A DNA stretch of 49,080 nucleotides from Bacteroidota bacterium (GTDB lineage Bacteria > Bacteroidota > Bacteroidia > Palsa-965). The notes under the pieces were generated by a model. It did no database searches. It was not told the DNA's origin and saw nothing but the letters and a program-made list of their open reading frames with translations. Both the position numbers and the translations under genes were made by a program. Numbering within the stretch: the stretch's first letter is position 1; every line of letters begins with the position of its first letter. Positions 16,205 through 24,832 of this stretch are shown piece after piece. Location: contig JACQAM010000002.1 in the NCBI GenBank assembly GCA_016194975.1, forward strand, positions 1-49,080. The letters run 5' to 3'.

Positions 16205-17767
16205 TCATTTTACTTCAATGAGTTTTATGACTTTGGAATATTCGCCGCTTTTGAAACGGATCAAATAAATTCCCGCATCAAGCGTGCTCAGATCAGTGGT
16301 GAAAGTGTGATCGCCAGCCGACTGAAAATTATCATCAGATAAAATTACGGCAACGCGTTTCCCGATCGCATCAAACAATTCTATTGAAACCTGTTCATCA
16401 CCTGGAATTTCATAATGAATGGTGAGCGAATTTCCGAACGGATTGGGATAAACGCTGAAATCAAACTGGAAATTACCAGGTGGAGTTACCGGCGTTGAAG
16501 AACAGATCCAGCCAATTGAATCGAGTTCTGCTATCACGTGCGCGCGCCTGTTCGCCATGAATTTTTTAAGCGCTGGAATATCTCCGATCGGTGTGTGAAT
16601 GGTCATCGTATCGATCGTTGCGTAGAATGCCTGTTCGGGAAACATCTGGTTCGAATCGGGTTCGGCAGCAAAATCAGGATAGATAATAGCTGCAAGACTA
16701 TCGATCTCTGAATATGTTTTACTGGTTGTGTCCAACTCATCAAGATAATCGCAGATCGTGTTCAGGTAAGTTGTTTTATAATTAGAATCGGCGATCATTT
16801 TTATTGCAAGTGTATTCATAGCGCGAAGAATGCTCACATTCTCAGTTGAATCTTCCGACCAGAATGGGTAAAATCCGAAAGCTACACTTACATCCCAGGT
16901 ACACCATTCGAATTTACCGGTGAGCGTGTCGTCGTACAGGTAATAATTGTGAGCGGCATTGAAGTACGCATCCAGATCTACAAAAAGATTTCTTGCGGCC
17001 CATTGTTCTATCAGCGGATCAGTGTCAAGATAATTTTCGAGCGAGTCATAGAATTCTGCAGTTGGAGTATTGTTGATCTTGTCGATGAGATTCACAAGGT
17101 CGCTCCAGTCATTGATGGTTGTGTTGGAATGCAACTCGTAATAAGGATAGTAAGTTGACGGCACGCTTCCCATCCAGGTGAGTGTTCCGCCCGGATCACC
17201 TTTAAAAAGATTTCCTCCCCAGGTGTTATAATGGGTTTGTATGAATTCTTTGTCCACTTGTTCTATGATTTTGTAAAGTCCCACGTATTGCCCGTTGTAC
17301 GATACGCGTGCGTAAGTGCAACGCGGCGCAGGCAATCCTTTACGATTCATGAAATCAAGCAGGAGTTTTTCCCGCATCATGGTTGGATCAAGCGTGTTGT
17401 TGTTGAGATCGATCACCGTCAACCCTTCCAGTTTTTTTCCAATCACGTAATTATTGAAAGTTATTTTAATAGATTTTTTCCGGCCGGGATAACCGAAACT
17501 TGAATTTCCCTTCAGCTTTATTCCCACAGAATCAATGGGCGTTCCGTCAATGATAAAATTTCCCATCATATTTTTTGTACTGATATTGAAAGAATCGGCA
17601 TGTTCTTTATAAAGCATCAGGGAATCCCAGAAAGAAGGTTGAGAAAAAGTGATATTAATATCGTGAATGTGAGAAGAATTGAAAAGCGTATCACCCGGAT
17701 TCTGCGCAAGGAGAAAACGGGAAATAATTGTAATGAAAAAAAATAAAAACCGAAATTTGATTTTCAT
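16205..17767 (-). CDS. CotH kinase family protein secreted by the type IX system
   Basis: The protein has 520 residues. A signal peptide (MKIKFRFLFFFITIISRFLLAQ) is followed by a CotH-like atypical kinase domain over about 30-410. Landmarks are GIKLKGNSSFGYPGRKKSIK, the segment GLYKIIEQVDKEFI, and NLFVDLDAYFNAAHNYYLYD then GKFEWCTWDVSVAFGF, the last holding the W-D metal-binding motif region. The final 85 residues form a T9SS type A sorting domain (FSVYPNPFGNSLTIHYEI, DLSTLDAGIYLIRFKSGEYS, KVIKLIEVK), so the mature protein should be on the surface or released. CotH proteins phosphorylate partner proteins; no obvious substrate gene is adjacent. The SDR gene lies 14 bp upstream on the same strand. 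Confidence 0.9.
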   Translation of the reverse strand: MKIKFRFLFFFITIISRFLLAQNPGDTLFNSSHIHDINITFSQPSFWDSLMLYKEHADSFNISTKNMMGNFIIDGTPIDSVGIKLKGNSSFGYPGRKKSIKITFNNYVIGKKLEGLTVIDLNNNTLDPTMMREKLLLDFMNRKGLPAPRCTYARVSYNGQYVGLYKIIEQVDKEFIQTHYNTWGGNLFKGDPGGTLTWMGSVPSTYYPYYELHSNTTINDWSDLVNLIDKINNTPTAEFYDSLENYLDTDPLIEQWAARNLFVDLDAYFNAAHNYYLYDDTLTGKFEWCTWDVSVAFGFYPFWSEDSTENVSILRAMNTLAIKMIADSNYKTTYLNTICDYLDELDTTSKTYSEIDSLAAIIYPDFAAEPDSNQMFPEQAFYATIDTMTIHTPIGDIPALKKFMANRRAHVIAELDSIGWICSSTPVTPPGNFQFDFSVYPNPFGNSLTIHYEIPGDEQVSIELFDAIGKRVAVILSDDNFQSAGDHTFTTDLSTLDAGIYLIRFKSGEYSKVIKLIEVK

Positions 17768-17781
17768 CCTGGTGGTTATAA

Positions 17782-18612
17782 TTAATCGGAATACGTAATT
17801 TCTTCACTCATCTTCCACAATTTTTCCTGGTTGTCCCTGTCATAGGAGTAAGCGTTCGATTTGATTTGTTTGCCATTGAATTTCAGGAATATTCCGTTCG
17901 AATTATTGTAGTTGCCGCCGATGGTCATTGTACATAACATCTTTGCCGCTTTTTCGGGCGGCGAAGACATCATCCCGAAAATAAAATTAGCGAACGCCGA
18001 CATTTCGCGGGTCAATTCCGATTTCATCAAACCGGGATGATAAACACTCGCGGTAACTCCACTGCCTTCGATTCTCCGCGCGAGGGCGTATGTGAAAAGT
18101 AAATTCATCATTTTTGTTGCGCCGAAAGTGCCCATGAAACCGGGATTCCATTTTTGTTTTCCGTGAATGTCATCGAAATTCACCTTCGTCGTCGAAGGAG
18201 CGGACACGGTGAGAACGCGCGAAGGTTTTCCGGCTTTCAAAAGATCAAGCAATTCATTCGTGAGTAGAAAAGTGCCGAGGTGATTTGTCGCGAACATGTA
18301 TTCATGTCCGAGTGAATTTTGCTTTCGTTGCTTAATGAAAATGGCAGCGGTATTGATCAAACCATTCAATGAAGAATGTTTGCTTTTTATTTCGGCAACA
18401 GCTTTTCGGATCGAAGAAGGTTCACTCAGGTCGGCAACGAAATATTCTACATCGTTGTTTTTCGTTGCGCTGATAATTTCATTTTTGATCTTTAAAAGTT
18501 TATCCGCGTTTCTTGCAAGAAGAATAATGCGGCAATTATTTTTTGCAAGTTCGAGCGCAGTCGCTTTTCCAAGAGAACCTGTTGCGCCGGTAACGACAAT
18601 TGTTTTTTTCAT
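17782..18612 (-). CDS. SDR family oxidoreductase, catalytic Tyr replaced by Phe
   Basis: About 276 residues from ATG 18612 (MKKTIVVTGATGSLGKATAL). Further upstream codons (MSECTNFLNLF) look like leader, not protein. The NAD(P) motif TGATGSLG at 8-15 and the conserved TAAIF segment, equivalent to the NNAG motif, place it with retinol-dehydrogenase-like classical SDRs. The active-site motif YxxxK reads F-G-A-T-K in GTFGATKMMNLLF: the codon is TTC, so the Tyr is Phe while the Lys is kept. The serine region is TVSAPSTT. Catalysis would be impaired or use another residue, so this could be a binding or regulatory protein. Start of transcription is close to that of the divergent phosphohexomutase gene. 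The CotH gene follows 14 bp downstream. Confidence 0.88.
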   Translation of the reverse strand: MKKTIVVTGATGSLGKATALELAKNNCRIILLARNADKLLKIKNEIISATKNNDVEYFVADLSEPSSIRKAVAEIKSKHSSLNGLINTAAIFIKQRKQNSLGHEYMFATNHLGTFLLTNELLDLLKAGKPSRVLTVSAPSTTKVNFDDIHGKQKWNPGFMGTFGATKMMNLLFTYALARRIEGSGVTASVYHPGLMKSELTREMSAFANFIFGMMSSPPEKAAKMLCTMTIGGNYNNSNGIFLKFNGKQIKSNAYSYDRDNQEKLWKMSEEITYSD

Positions 18613-18729
18613 GAAAGGTGTAAATAGGTTGAGAAAGTTAGTGCATTCTGACAATTTTCCCCGGTAAAATCCAATGATGGGCTTATAGATTTTGCAGATA
18701 ATTCATAAAGTCCTCTCCTTCCAAAATCC

Positions 18730-18737
18730 TATCTTTG
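18730..18737 (+). promoter_or_regulatory. -7 promoter box for phosphohexomutase gene
   Basis: TATCTTTG is an exact TAnnTTTG box 17 bases before the ATG at 18755. It lies inside the longer open frame that begins at 18692, which argues that the frame before 18755 is untranslated. Confidence 0.55.
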
Positions 18738-18754
18738 CCATCCAATTTCTCACT

Positions 18755-20158
18755 ATGTACACGATCAGATTCGGAACCGACGGATGGCGCGCCATCATTG
18801 CACAGGAATTCACGGTTGAAAATGTTGCGCGGCTAACAGAAGGAACAGCGCTGTGGATGAAAAAAAATTTCAAGGATCCTTCAGTGGTTGTTGGGCATGA
18901 CTGCCGTTTCGGTGGCGAACTTTTCGCAGAAACTACCGCAAAAGTTTTTATTCATCACGGCGTGAAAGTTTTTCTCGCAAAGGATTTTGTGAGCACGCCC
19001 ATGATCTCACTCGGTGCAAAAAATTACAACACTTCGATCGGCGTCATCATTACCGCTTCGCATAATCCGCCTTCGTATAACGGATACAAACTGAAAGCCG
19101 GTTATGGCGGGCCACTTTCGCCGGAAGACATTGCTGTGATAGAACCCATGATCCCTGAAAAATGTTCGGTCGATCTTAATTCTGTTCAATTAAGCAACTT
19201 GCCAACCGATCAACTGCAGTGGGTAAAGCTCGAGGAAGATTACATTGTTCATGTGAAAAAAAATTTCGATCTCGATGCGATCCGCAATTCAGGAATTCGT
19301 TTTGGTTATGATGCGATGTATGGCGCCGGGCAGAACGTGATCAAAAGGTTGTTTCCTAACACAACCATGCTTCATTGCGATTACAACCCATCTTTTAACG
19401 GGCAAGCGCCTGAGCCCATTCTCAGGAACCTGAAAGAATTTTCCGATCTCATCCGAACTTCAAAAAAAATAGATTGTGGTTTAGCGACCGATGGAGATGC
19501 TGACCGTATCGGCTTATTCGACAGCGACGGAAATTTTGTGGACTCGCATCACATCATTCTCCTGCTCATTCATTATCTGGTGAAATACAAAGGCATGAAA
19601 GGAAAAGTGTGCACTGCATTTTCCACGACAGTGAAAATTAAAAATATGTGCAAACATTACGGCCTTGAACTGGAAACAGTGAAGATCGGTTTCAAATACA
19701 TTTGCGGAATTATGGTGAAGGAAGATGTATTGCTGGGAGGAGAAGAATCCGGAGGCATTGCGATCAAAGGCCACATTCCCGAGCGTGATGGAATATGGAT
19801 GGGACTCGTGATCTGGGAATTCATGGCGAAGAGCGGGAAAAATCTGAAACAGCTGATTGAAGAAGTTTATGCGATTACCGGCCCATTCTCATTCGAGCGA
19901 GTGGATCTTCATCTTGATGAACGTGTGAAGCAAAAAGTGATTGCCGACTGCAAAGCCGGAAAATATTCTTCCTTTGGAAAATATAAAGTGGATCGCGTGG
20001 AAGATCTCGACGGATGGAAATTTTTTCTCAATCACGAATCGTGGGTGATGATACGCGCGAGCGGGACTGAGCCCGTGTTGCGCACATACGCAGAGGCGGC
20101 TACGCACGAGGAAGCTGTTGCAATACTGGAAGCGACGAAGAAAGTTTTGCTGGGGTGA
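18755..20158 (+). CDS. Phosphoglucomutase/phosphomannomutase family phosphohexomutase
   Basis: 467 residues from MYTIRFGTDGWRAII. All four signature loops are present: the phosphoserine loop TASHNPPSYNGYK near 95-107, the metal loop ATDGDADRIGLF near 245-256, the sugar-specificity loop LGGEESGGIAIKGH near 328-341, and the phosphate loop RASGTEPVLRTY near 433-444. It interconverts hexose 1- and 6-phosphates (glucose, mannose or glucosamine; which cannot be told here), feeding sugar nucleotide and glycan synthesis. The start at 18755 is chosen because the N-terminal FGTDGWR motif begins there and a perfect promoter box sits just before it. Cytoplasmic, single gene. Confidence 0.94.
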   Translation: MYTIRFGTDGWRAIIAQEFTVENVARLTEGTALWMKKNFKDPSVVVGHDCRFGGELFAETTAKVFIHHGVKVFLAKDFVSTPMISLGAKNYNTSIGVIITASHNPPSYNGYKLKAGYGGPLSPEDIAVIEPMIPEKCSVDLNSVQLSNLPTDQLQWVKLEEDYIVHVKKNFDLDAIRNSGIRFGYDAMYGAGQNVIKRLFPNTTMLHCDYNPSFNGQAPEPILRNLKEFSDLIRTSKKIDCGLATDGDADRIGLFDSDGNFVDSHHIILLLIHYLVKYKGMKGKVCTAFSTTVKIKNMCKHYGLELETVKIGFKYICGIMVKEDVLLGGEESGGIAIKGHIPERDGIWMGLVIWEFMAKSGKNLKQLIEEVYAITGPFSFERVDLHLDERVKQKVIADCKAGKYSSFGKYKVDRVEDLDGWKFFLNHESWVMIRASGTEPVLRTYAEAATHEEAVAILEATKKVLLG

Positions 20159-20285
20159 GTTGTTATGCCTGTCCGGCCCTATGTTCTCAGGCGGTGCAGA
20201 ATAAACGCGCAGAAAACTATTTAATGAATCGCTACAGTCATAATGATTAATACCAACTGGCGTTGCCGCTGAATGCTGCCGCCTC

Positions 20286-20993
20286 TTAGTACTTCCCTTC
20301 CAACAAATCCTTCATCACAGGCGCAATCAATTTTTCCCACACTGCATATTCTTTCGCCGAAGGATGAAGCCCATCGCCGGCGATCAGCGTATCATCACTT
20401 CCCATATTTTTTGAAACAGGAAAAATATCAACGAGTTTCAATTCTCTTTTTGCTGCTTCTTCCGAAATAATTTTATTGAATTCCGAAATTCCCGCAGAAA
20501 TATCTCTTCCGCCCGAATATAATTTTCCAGTGGGTGTTACTCCGAAATCAGGAATGGTAATAAGCACAATATTATTTTTCTTAGCAAGTTTTTCCTGGAG
20601 ATGATCGAGAATAAAAATAAGATGAGAATGAAAAGTTTCTTTACTCACTCCCTGCACCCAGTCGTTCACACCAATGAGCAGCGTCACCACATCTGCTTTG
20701 CTGTCATCGAAAACAGAAAGTTCATTGTCGATCAGGTCCTGCGTGGTCCAGCCCGTGCGCGAAGGATTTGCAACAAGATCCACTTTTATTTTATCCGATG
20801 AAATTTCATTCGCCATGATCAACGGCCACGACTCATCACGTGTAGCACCTTCGCAAATTGTGTAGGAATCGCCAAGCGCAACATATCGAACAGAAGAAGA
20901 ATCAATAGTGTTCATGGAATTATTTTTCGGATCGCAACTCCAGCTCGTGAGCAGGATCGGGGCAAGTATCGGAAGGAAAAGAATTTGTTTCAT
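20286..20993 (-). CDS. SGNH/GDSL hydrolase lipoprotein
   Basis: The protein has 235 residues. The signal MKQILFLPILAPILLTSWSC ends in a lipobox-like Cys at 20. The SGNH blocks are complete: block I VALGDSYTICEG (catalytic Ser43), the Gly region around NPSRTGWTT, block III GVND at 108-111, and block V DGLHPS with Asp207 and His210. These enzymes hydrolyse ester or acetyl groups on lipids, sugars or peptides; the substrate is unknown. It is probably anchored in an envelope membrane. It is convergent with the phosphohexomutase gene, 127 bp away, and that gap holds nothing recognisable. Confidence 0.9.
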   Translation of the reverse strand: MKQILFLPILAPILLTSWSCDPKNNSMNTIDSSSVRYVALGDSYTICEGATRDESWPLIMANEISSDKIKVDLVANPSRTGWTTQDLIDNELSVFDDSKADVVTLLIGVNDWVQGVSKETFHSHLIFILDHLQEKLAKKNNIVLITIPDFGVTPTGKLYSGGRDISAGISEFNKIISEEAAKRELKLVDIFPVSKNMGSDDTLIAGDGLHPSAKEYAVWEKLIAPVMKDLLEGKY

Positions 20994-21039
20994 GTGAAGA
21001 TATACGAAATTTCAGATCGCGCGGATTCAATACTCAAGA

Positions 21040-21101
21040 TTGAAAATTCAAAATTGTTTATAGCATTATTTGATCCTGAATCTTCAATTTTGAATTTTGA
21101 A
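21040..21101. repeat. A/T-rich inverted phrase before hrpB
   Basis: TTGAAAATTCAAAATTG (21040-21056) and CAATTTTGAATTTTGAA (21085-21101) are inverted copies with one mismatch over 17 bp. They end eight bases before the hrpB -7 box. Similar inverted phrases precede the lysC gene and the GNAT-TIM gene. Confidence 0.65.
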
Positions 21102-21108
21102 TAGCGCT

Positions 21109-21116
21109 TATCTTTA
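21109..21116 (+). promoter_or_regulatory. -7-like box before hrpB
   Basis: TATCTTTA matches TAnnTTTG except the last base and ends four bases before ATG 21121. The same 4-base spacing is seen for the DUF423 and neuB genes, suggesting leaderless transcripts. Confidence 0.45.
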
Positions 21117-21120
21117 CAAA

Positions 21121-22758
21121 ATGAATTCCCTTCCCATCGAAGAAGTAGTTGCGGAGATAAAAGAAAAACTTTCTTCGGGCAATACTGTTATTCTTGAAGC
21201 ACCACCCGGTGCAGGAAAAAGTACATGGCTTCCTTTGCAGTTGCTGAATGAAAATTGGCTTGATGGAAAAAAAATTCTCATGCTCGAACCGCGGCGGCTT
21301 GCTGCAAGAACTGTTGCAGCCCGGCTTGCTTCGCACCTTGGAGAAGAGAGCGGTGAAACGATCGGCTACCGGATTCGATTTGAAAAAAAGATCAGTGAGA
21401 AGACAAGAATTGAAATTCTTACCGAAGGAATTCTTACCCGCATGTTGCTCGATGATGCTTCACTTGAAAATGTGGGCCTCGTCATTTTCGATGAGTTTCA
21501 TGAGAGAAGTATTCACGCCGACCTTGGCCTGGCGATTTGCCTCGAAGTGCAGAAAATTCTCCGGCCTGATCTCAGAATTCTTATCATGTCGGCTACCATC
21601 AGCGGAGAAAAAATAGCTGCTCTGCTTGATCATGCGCCGGTGATCACGAGCCAGGGACGCCGGCATCCGGTTGTGTTTAAGTACAACTCTTATGAGGAAA
21701 ACATTCCACTTCCGGTTCAAACAGCGAAATTAGTGAGGCAGTCCTTCCGCGAGAACGATGGCGATGTTCTTGTTTTTCTTCCGGGGGCAGGGGAAATTCT
21801 CCGCACAATTGAAAATCTTGAAAAGGAAAACACCGGTGCGCTCATCGTTCCATTGTACGGCGATCTTTCTATTCAGAAGCAGCAGGAAGCGATAGAACCG
21901 GATAAAAATGACCGGAGAAAAATTGTTCTAGCGACTTCCATTGCGGAAACAAGTTTAACGATCGAAGGAATAAAAATTGTTGTTGATTCCGGTTTTGCGC
22001 GTGTGCCGCGATTCGATCCATCTTCGGGAATGACAAAACTGCAAACAGTTCGCGTAACGCGCGACAGTGCGGATCAGCGTGCGGGGCGCGCCGGACGACT
22101 CGGCCCCGGAATTTGTTACCGGTTGTGGAGTGAAGGATTCGACCATCATCTTATTCCGCATCGTGCGCCGGAGATCGAAGAAAGTGATCTTGCCTCCTTG
22201 TTGCTCGACGTGATGAGATGGGGAAATGAAAATATTTTTTCGCTCACGTGGATCACCGTACCCCCGCGAGGCGCGGTGGCGCAGGCAAAAGAATTACTGG
22301 AAGAAATCGGTGCGACCGAAAATGGAAAGATAACGGAGAAGGGAAAACAACTTGCAAAAATTCCCGCTCATCCCCGGATCGCCAATATGCTCTTGCATGC
22401 AAAAGAGATTCACGCGGAAAAATTTTCCTGCGATCTCGTTTCAATTCTTGAAGAACGCGATCCATTACCAGCAGGAAGTGGCGCAGATATTCATTTGAGG
22501 ATAGAATCACTGGAGAAATGGAGAAAACGGGAAATGGTGAATGCAGACAAACGGCGTCTCGAACAGATCAACAGGGGATCAGAAAACTGGAAACGTATCA
22601 TTGGATTAAAAAATAGTATTTCAGAAAAAAATAATTCTTCAGCCGGAGAATTGCTCGCGTGTGCGTACCCGGAACGCATTGCAAAAAAATGGAGGGGAAA
22701 AAATACCGTCTCGCTAATGGAAGGATTGCGGTTCTTCCCGAACACGATGCACTGCTAA
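21121..22758 (+). CDS. hrpB: ATP-dependent helicase HrpB, N-terminal portion (frame 1)
   Basis: This DEAH/RHA-type helicase part has Walker A APPGAGKST (27-35), Ia LEPRRLAARTVAARLA, Walker B DEFH (124-127), SAT in ILIMSATISG, motif V ATSIAETSLTIEGI and motif VI QRAGRAGRLGPG, followed by the HA2-like and HrpB-specific regions. The in-frame stop at 22758 truncates it: after residue 523 (PERIAKK) the reading departs from the family and runs 22 unrelated residues. The rest of HrpB continues in the -1 frame from 22689. The joined product would be about 823 residues, the usual HrpB length. The A7 run at 22683-22689 is the crossing point. The start is ATG 21121, next to a promoter box, rather than the in-frame ATG at 21097 inside the repeat. 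Confidence 0.9.
   Translation: MNSLPIEEVVAEIKEKLSSGNTVILEAPPGAGKSTWLPLQLLNENWLDGKKILMLEPRRLAARTVAARLASHLGEESGETIGYRIRFEKKISEKTRIEILTEGILTRMLLDDASLENVGLVIFDEFHERSIHADLGLAICLEVQKILRPDLRILIMSATISGEKIAALLDHAPVITSQGRRHPVVFKYNSYEENIPLPVQTAKLVRQSFRENDGDVLVFLPGAGEILRTIENLEKENTGALIVPLYGDLSIQKQQEAIEPDKNDRRKIVLATSIAETSLTIEGIKIVVDSGFARVPRFDPSSGMTKLQTVRVTRDSADQRAGRAGRLGPGICYRLWSEGFDHHLIPHRAPEIEESDLASLLLDVMRWGNENIFSLTWITVPPRGAVAQAKELLEEIGATENGKITEKGKQLAKIPAHPRIANMLLHAKEIHAEKFSCDLVSILEERDPLPAGSGADIHLRIESLEKWRKREMVNADKRRLEQINRGSENWKRIIGLKNSISEKNNSSAGELLACAYPERIAKKWRGKNTVSLMEGLRFFPNTMHC
22683..22689 (+). other. A-AAA-AAA slippery heptamer at the hrpB frame break
   Basis: In the upstream frame the bases read gcA AAA AAA tgg, the canonical X-XXY-YYZ form for -1 slippage. 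After a one-base slip the next codon is ATG at 22689 and the frame continues MEGKKYRLANGRIAVLPE, as expected for HrpB. Adding one A would give the same fused protein. No strong downstream hairpin was seen. Confidence 0.7.
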
Positions 22759-23591
22759 ATGAAGAATACATTTCCATTGCGCAACTTGATGCCGGCATGA
22801 AAGGAGAAGCAAAAATATTTCTCGCTGCGGCGCTTGACCCGGAAGTGATCGCACACCTCGCGCAGGAGAAGCGGGTAGTGGAGTGGGATGAAAAGAAAGG
22901 AGAGCTGGTCGCACATACGGAACTCCGCTTCGGGGAAATTATTCTTGAAAAAAAAATTCTGAAAACGATCCCTGAAGAAGAAAAAATAAAACTTGTCATT
23001 GACGCGGTGAAAAAAAGTGAAATGCAGTTGTTGAATATTTCAGAAGAATTTCTTGAATTTACATCGAGAGTGATCTGCCTGCGAAAATGGAATGCATCAA
23101 AAAACTGGCCGGATCTTTCTATGGAAAATCTTGTTTTGACCTCTGACGAATGGCTTGCTCCTTACCTGCAACATGTAAAAACAAAGAACGATCTTCTGAA
23201 AATAAATCTCCTGGAAATAATTTCAGCCAGATTCTCCTACGAAGAAAAACAATTGCTTGAAAAACTTGCGCCGCAGAAATTATCCGTACCAAGCGGATCG
23301 CACATAAAAATTAAATATCACGATGATGGAAGTGCGCCGGTGCTCGCGGTACGTTTGCAGGAAATTTTCGGAATGATAAAAACGCCGTCCATCAACAACG
23401 GAAAAATAAAATTGCTCATTCATCTCCTCTCGCCCGCGTACAGGCCCGTGCAGGTTACGCAGGATCTTGAAAGTTTCTGGAAGAATACATACTCCGAAGT
23501 GCGGAAAGATCTTCGCTCACGTTACCCGAAACATTCCTGGCCTGAAGATCCGCTAACGGCTGTTGCGGTTAGAGGAGTCAAAAGAAAATAA
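22689..23591 (+). CDS. hrpB: ATP-dependent helicase HrpB, C-terminal portion (frame 3)
   Basis: 300 residues from the ATG at 22689. The opening KKYRLANGRIAVLPEHDALLN matches the YxLxNGRGAxL region that follows PERIAK in HrpB. The end LHLLSPAYRPVQVTQDLESF, then WKNTYSEVRKDLRSRYPKHSWPEDPL, is the diagnostic HrpB C-terminal domain (RPxQxTxDLxxFW, YPKHxWPxDP). The segment has no helicase motifs of its own, so on its own it would not be an ATPase. It could be made by -1 frameshifting as a fusion, by reinitiation at the ATG (preceded only by A7, with no Shine-Dalgarno), or not at all if the gene is broken. The frame is open further upstream to 22659, but those codons overlap the N-terminal portion. 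Confidence 0.88.
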   Translation: MEGKKYRLANGRIAVLPEHDALLNEEYISIAQLDAGMKGEAKIFLAAALDPEVIAHLAQEKRVVEWDEKKGELVAHTELRFGEIILEKKILKTIPEEEKIKLVIDAVKKSEMQLLNISEEFLEFTSRVICLRKWNASKNWPDLSMENLVLTSDEWLAPYLQHVKTKNDLLKINLLEIISARFSYEEKQLLEKLAPQKLSVPSGSHIKIKYHDDGSAPVLAVRLQEIFGMIKTPSINNGKIKLLIHLLSPAYRPVQVTQDLESFWKNTYSEVRKDLRSRYPKHSWPEDPLTAVAVRGVKRK

Positions 23592-23716
23592 CATCACCTG
23601 CAGTTTTTGGTCAATTGTCATTGTGGAAGTTTATCTTTTTTATAAATAGAAAAACTGCTCATAAGAAAAAGAAGCAGCGCGAAAACAGGAATTGATCTCG
23701 ACATTTTATTTCAGGT

Positions 23717-24688
23717 TTAATGAGCGATCCATTGACATTTTACTTTTCCATTTTCAAAGATCATGCCCGGAGCAGGAATTTTAAGAAATCCAACAGCAAC
23801 AAAAACAGTATGAAGAAAATGGGAATGAGTTCTGATCTTTGAGAGATCGATGTCGGGAGAAATATAAAATTGCTGGTAACGCTGGAAAGTGAGAAGATTT
23901 CCATTCGCAGAATAGTAAGGAGGATTGGTTCTTGCCCCCGTCATTCCGTTTGCTCCATAACCGAACGCAATATTCAGCCAGGAAGGAAACCTGTTTTCGC
24001 CGGGAATAAAAGAAGAAATATTTACCGACGCCCAATAGATCTGCCCGTTGTAATCTTTGAAGAGTTGTGAAGAAAAATTTTCGCCAAGCAATGAAGGGCG
24101 ATATTGGGCATAACCACTTTTAGAAAAAGAAAATTTCGGAGTGATGAATTGTTTTTTTAAAAAAATATTTTGCCCTGCATATAAAAAATAGCCACCCGCA
24201 TTCGCAGCCATGTCTCCCCATGAAAATCCCCATCCCGAAGAATAACCATCGAAAATTTCAAGTACACCCTGGTAAGTGAAACCCGTCAGTCCGCCAAGCA
24301 AAGTTGAATTCCTGAAATTCATTCCACTCCAGTAATAAAGATCGGTGCAGTAACGGCCGATCTCATACGAAGCAGTGATGTGTCCGCATTTATCCATTCC
24401 CATCCACTCGGCGTTGTCATTGAAGTAATGAAATTTTTCACGCGGATAATCTTTGTACCATACATTTTGCAAAGCAATGAGCGATCCGCCGCCGCCAGCG
24501 AGTTCGAAAGAAAAAATTCCGATCGCTCTTTTTTTATTGAAAGTTTTTGAAGGATTAAAAAATGTATCGATATGATTTTCCGGCCTGGCATAAACGTCTC
24601 CGCCACATCGTGGAAATTCCACGTCCTGCGCCCCAGCGAAAAAATTCAGAAATAAAACAGTGAAGAGCAATAATGCAATTCGGCTCAT
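23717..24688 (-). CDS. DUF2279 family exported protein
   Basis: The protein has 323 residues. The signal peptide is MSRIALLLFTVLFLNFFAGAQ. The central block KFHYFNDNAEWMGMDKCGHI, then EIFDGYSSGWGFSWGDMAANAGGYF, is the DUF2279 signature (FHxFNDNxEWxxMDKxGH and GxGFSxGDxxANxxG). Such proteins are predicted periplasmic or outer-membrane proteins with several hydrophobic helices; their function is unknown. The C-terminal half is aromatic and strand-like (FIPGENRFPSWLNIAFGYGA). It is convergent with hrpB, and the 125-bp gap has no supported feature. The small CARDB/T9SS gene lies upstream on the same strand, but the terminator at 24777-24809 separates them. Confidence 0.88.
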   Translation of the reverse strand: MSRIALLLFTVLFLNFFAGAQDVEFPRCGGDVYARPENHIDTFFNPSKTFNKKRAIGIFSFELAGGGGSLIALQNVWYKDYPREKFHYFNDNAEWMGMDKCGHITASYEIGRYCTDLYYWSGMNFRNSTLLGGLTGFTYQGVLEIFDGYSSGWGFSWGDMAANAGGYFLYAGQNIFLKKQFITPKFSFSKSGYAQYRPSLLGENFSSQLFKDYNGQIYWASVNISSFIPGENRFPSWLNIAFGYGANGMTGARTNPPYYSANGNLLTFQRYQQFYISPDIDLSKIRTHSHFLHTVFVAVGFLKIPAPGMIFENGKVKCQWIAH

Positions 24689-24776
24689 TTCATAAAGTTA
24701 AGGGAATGAAAGAATAGCTGAGTTAACAGGGCATTTTTATTCTCAAATTCTTCTTTTCTGCCTTTCTTATTTACGC

Positions 24777-24809
24777 AAAAAAATCCCCGATAAAATCAAT
24801 TACCGGGGA
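24777..24809 (-). terminator. Rho-independent terminator, leftward
   Basis: Read leftwards, TCCCCG (24809-24804) and CGGGGA (24789-24784) form a 6-bp stem followed by a run of seven T residues. It closes the CARDB/T9SS gene ending at 24833. Confidence 0.8.
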
Positions 24810-24832
24810 GAGTGGGTCTTCGGTTGAAAAGA

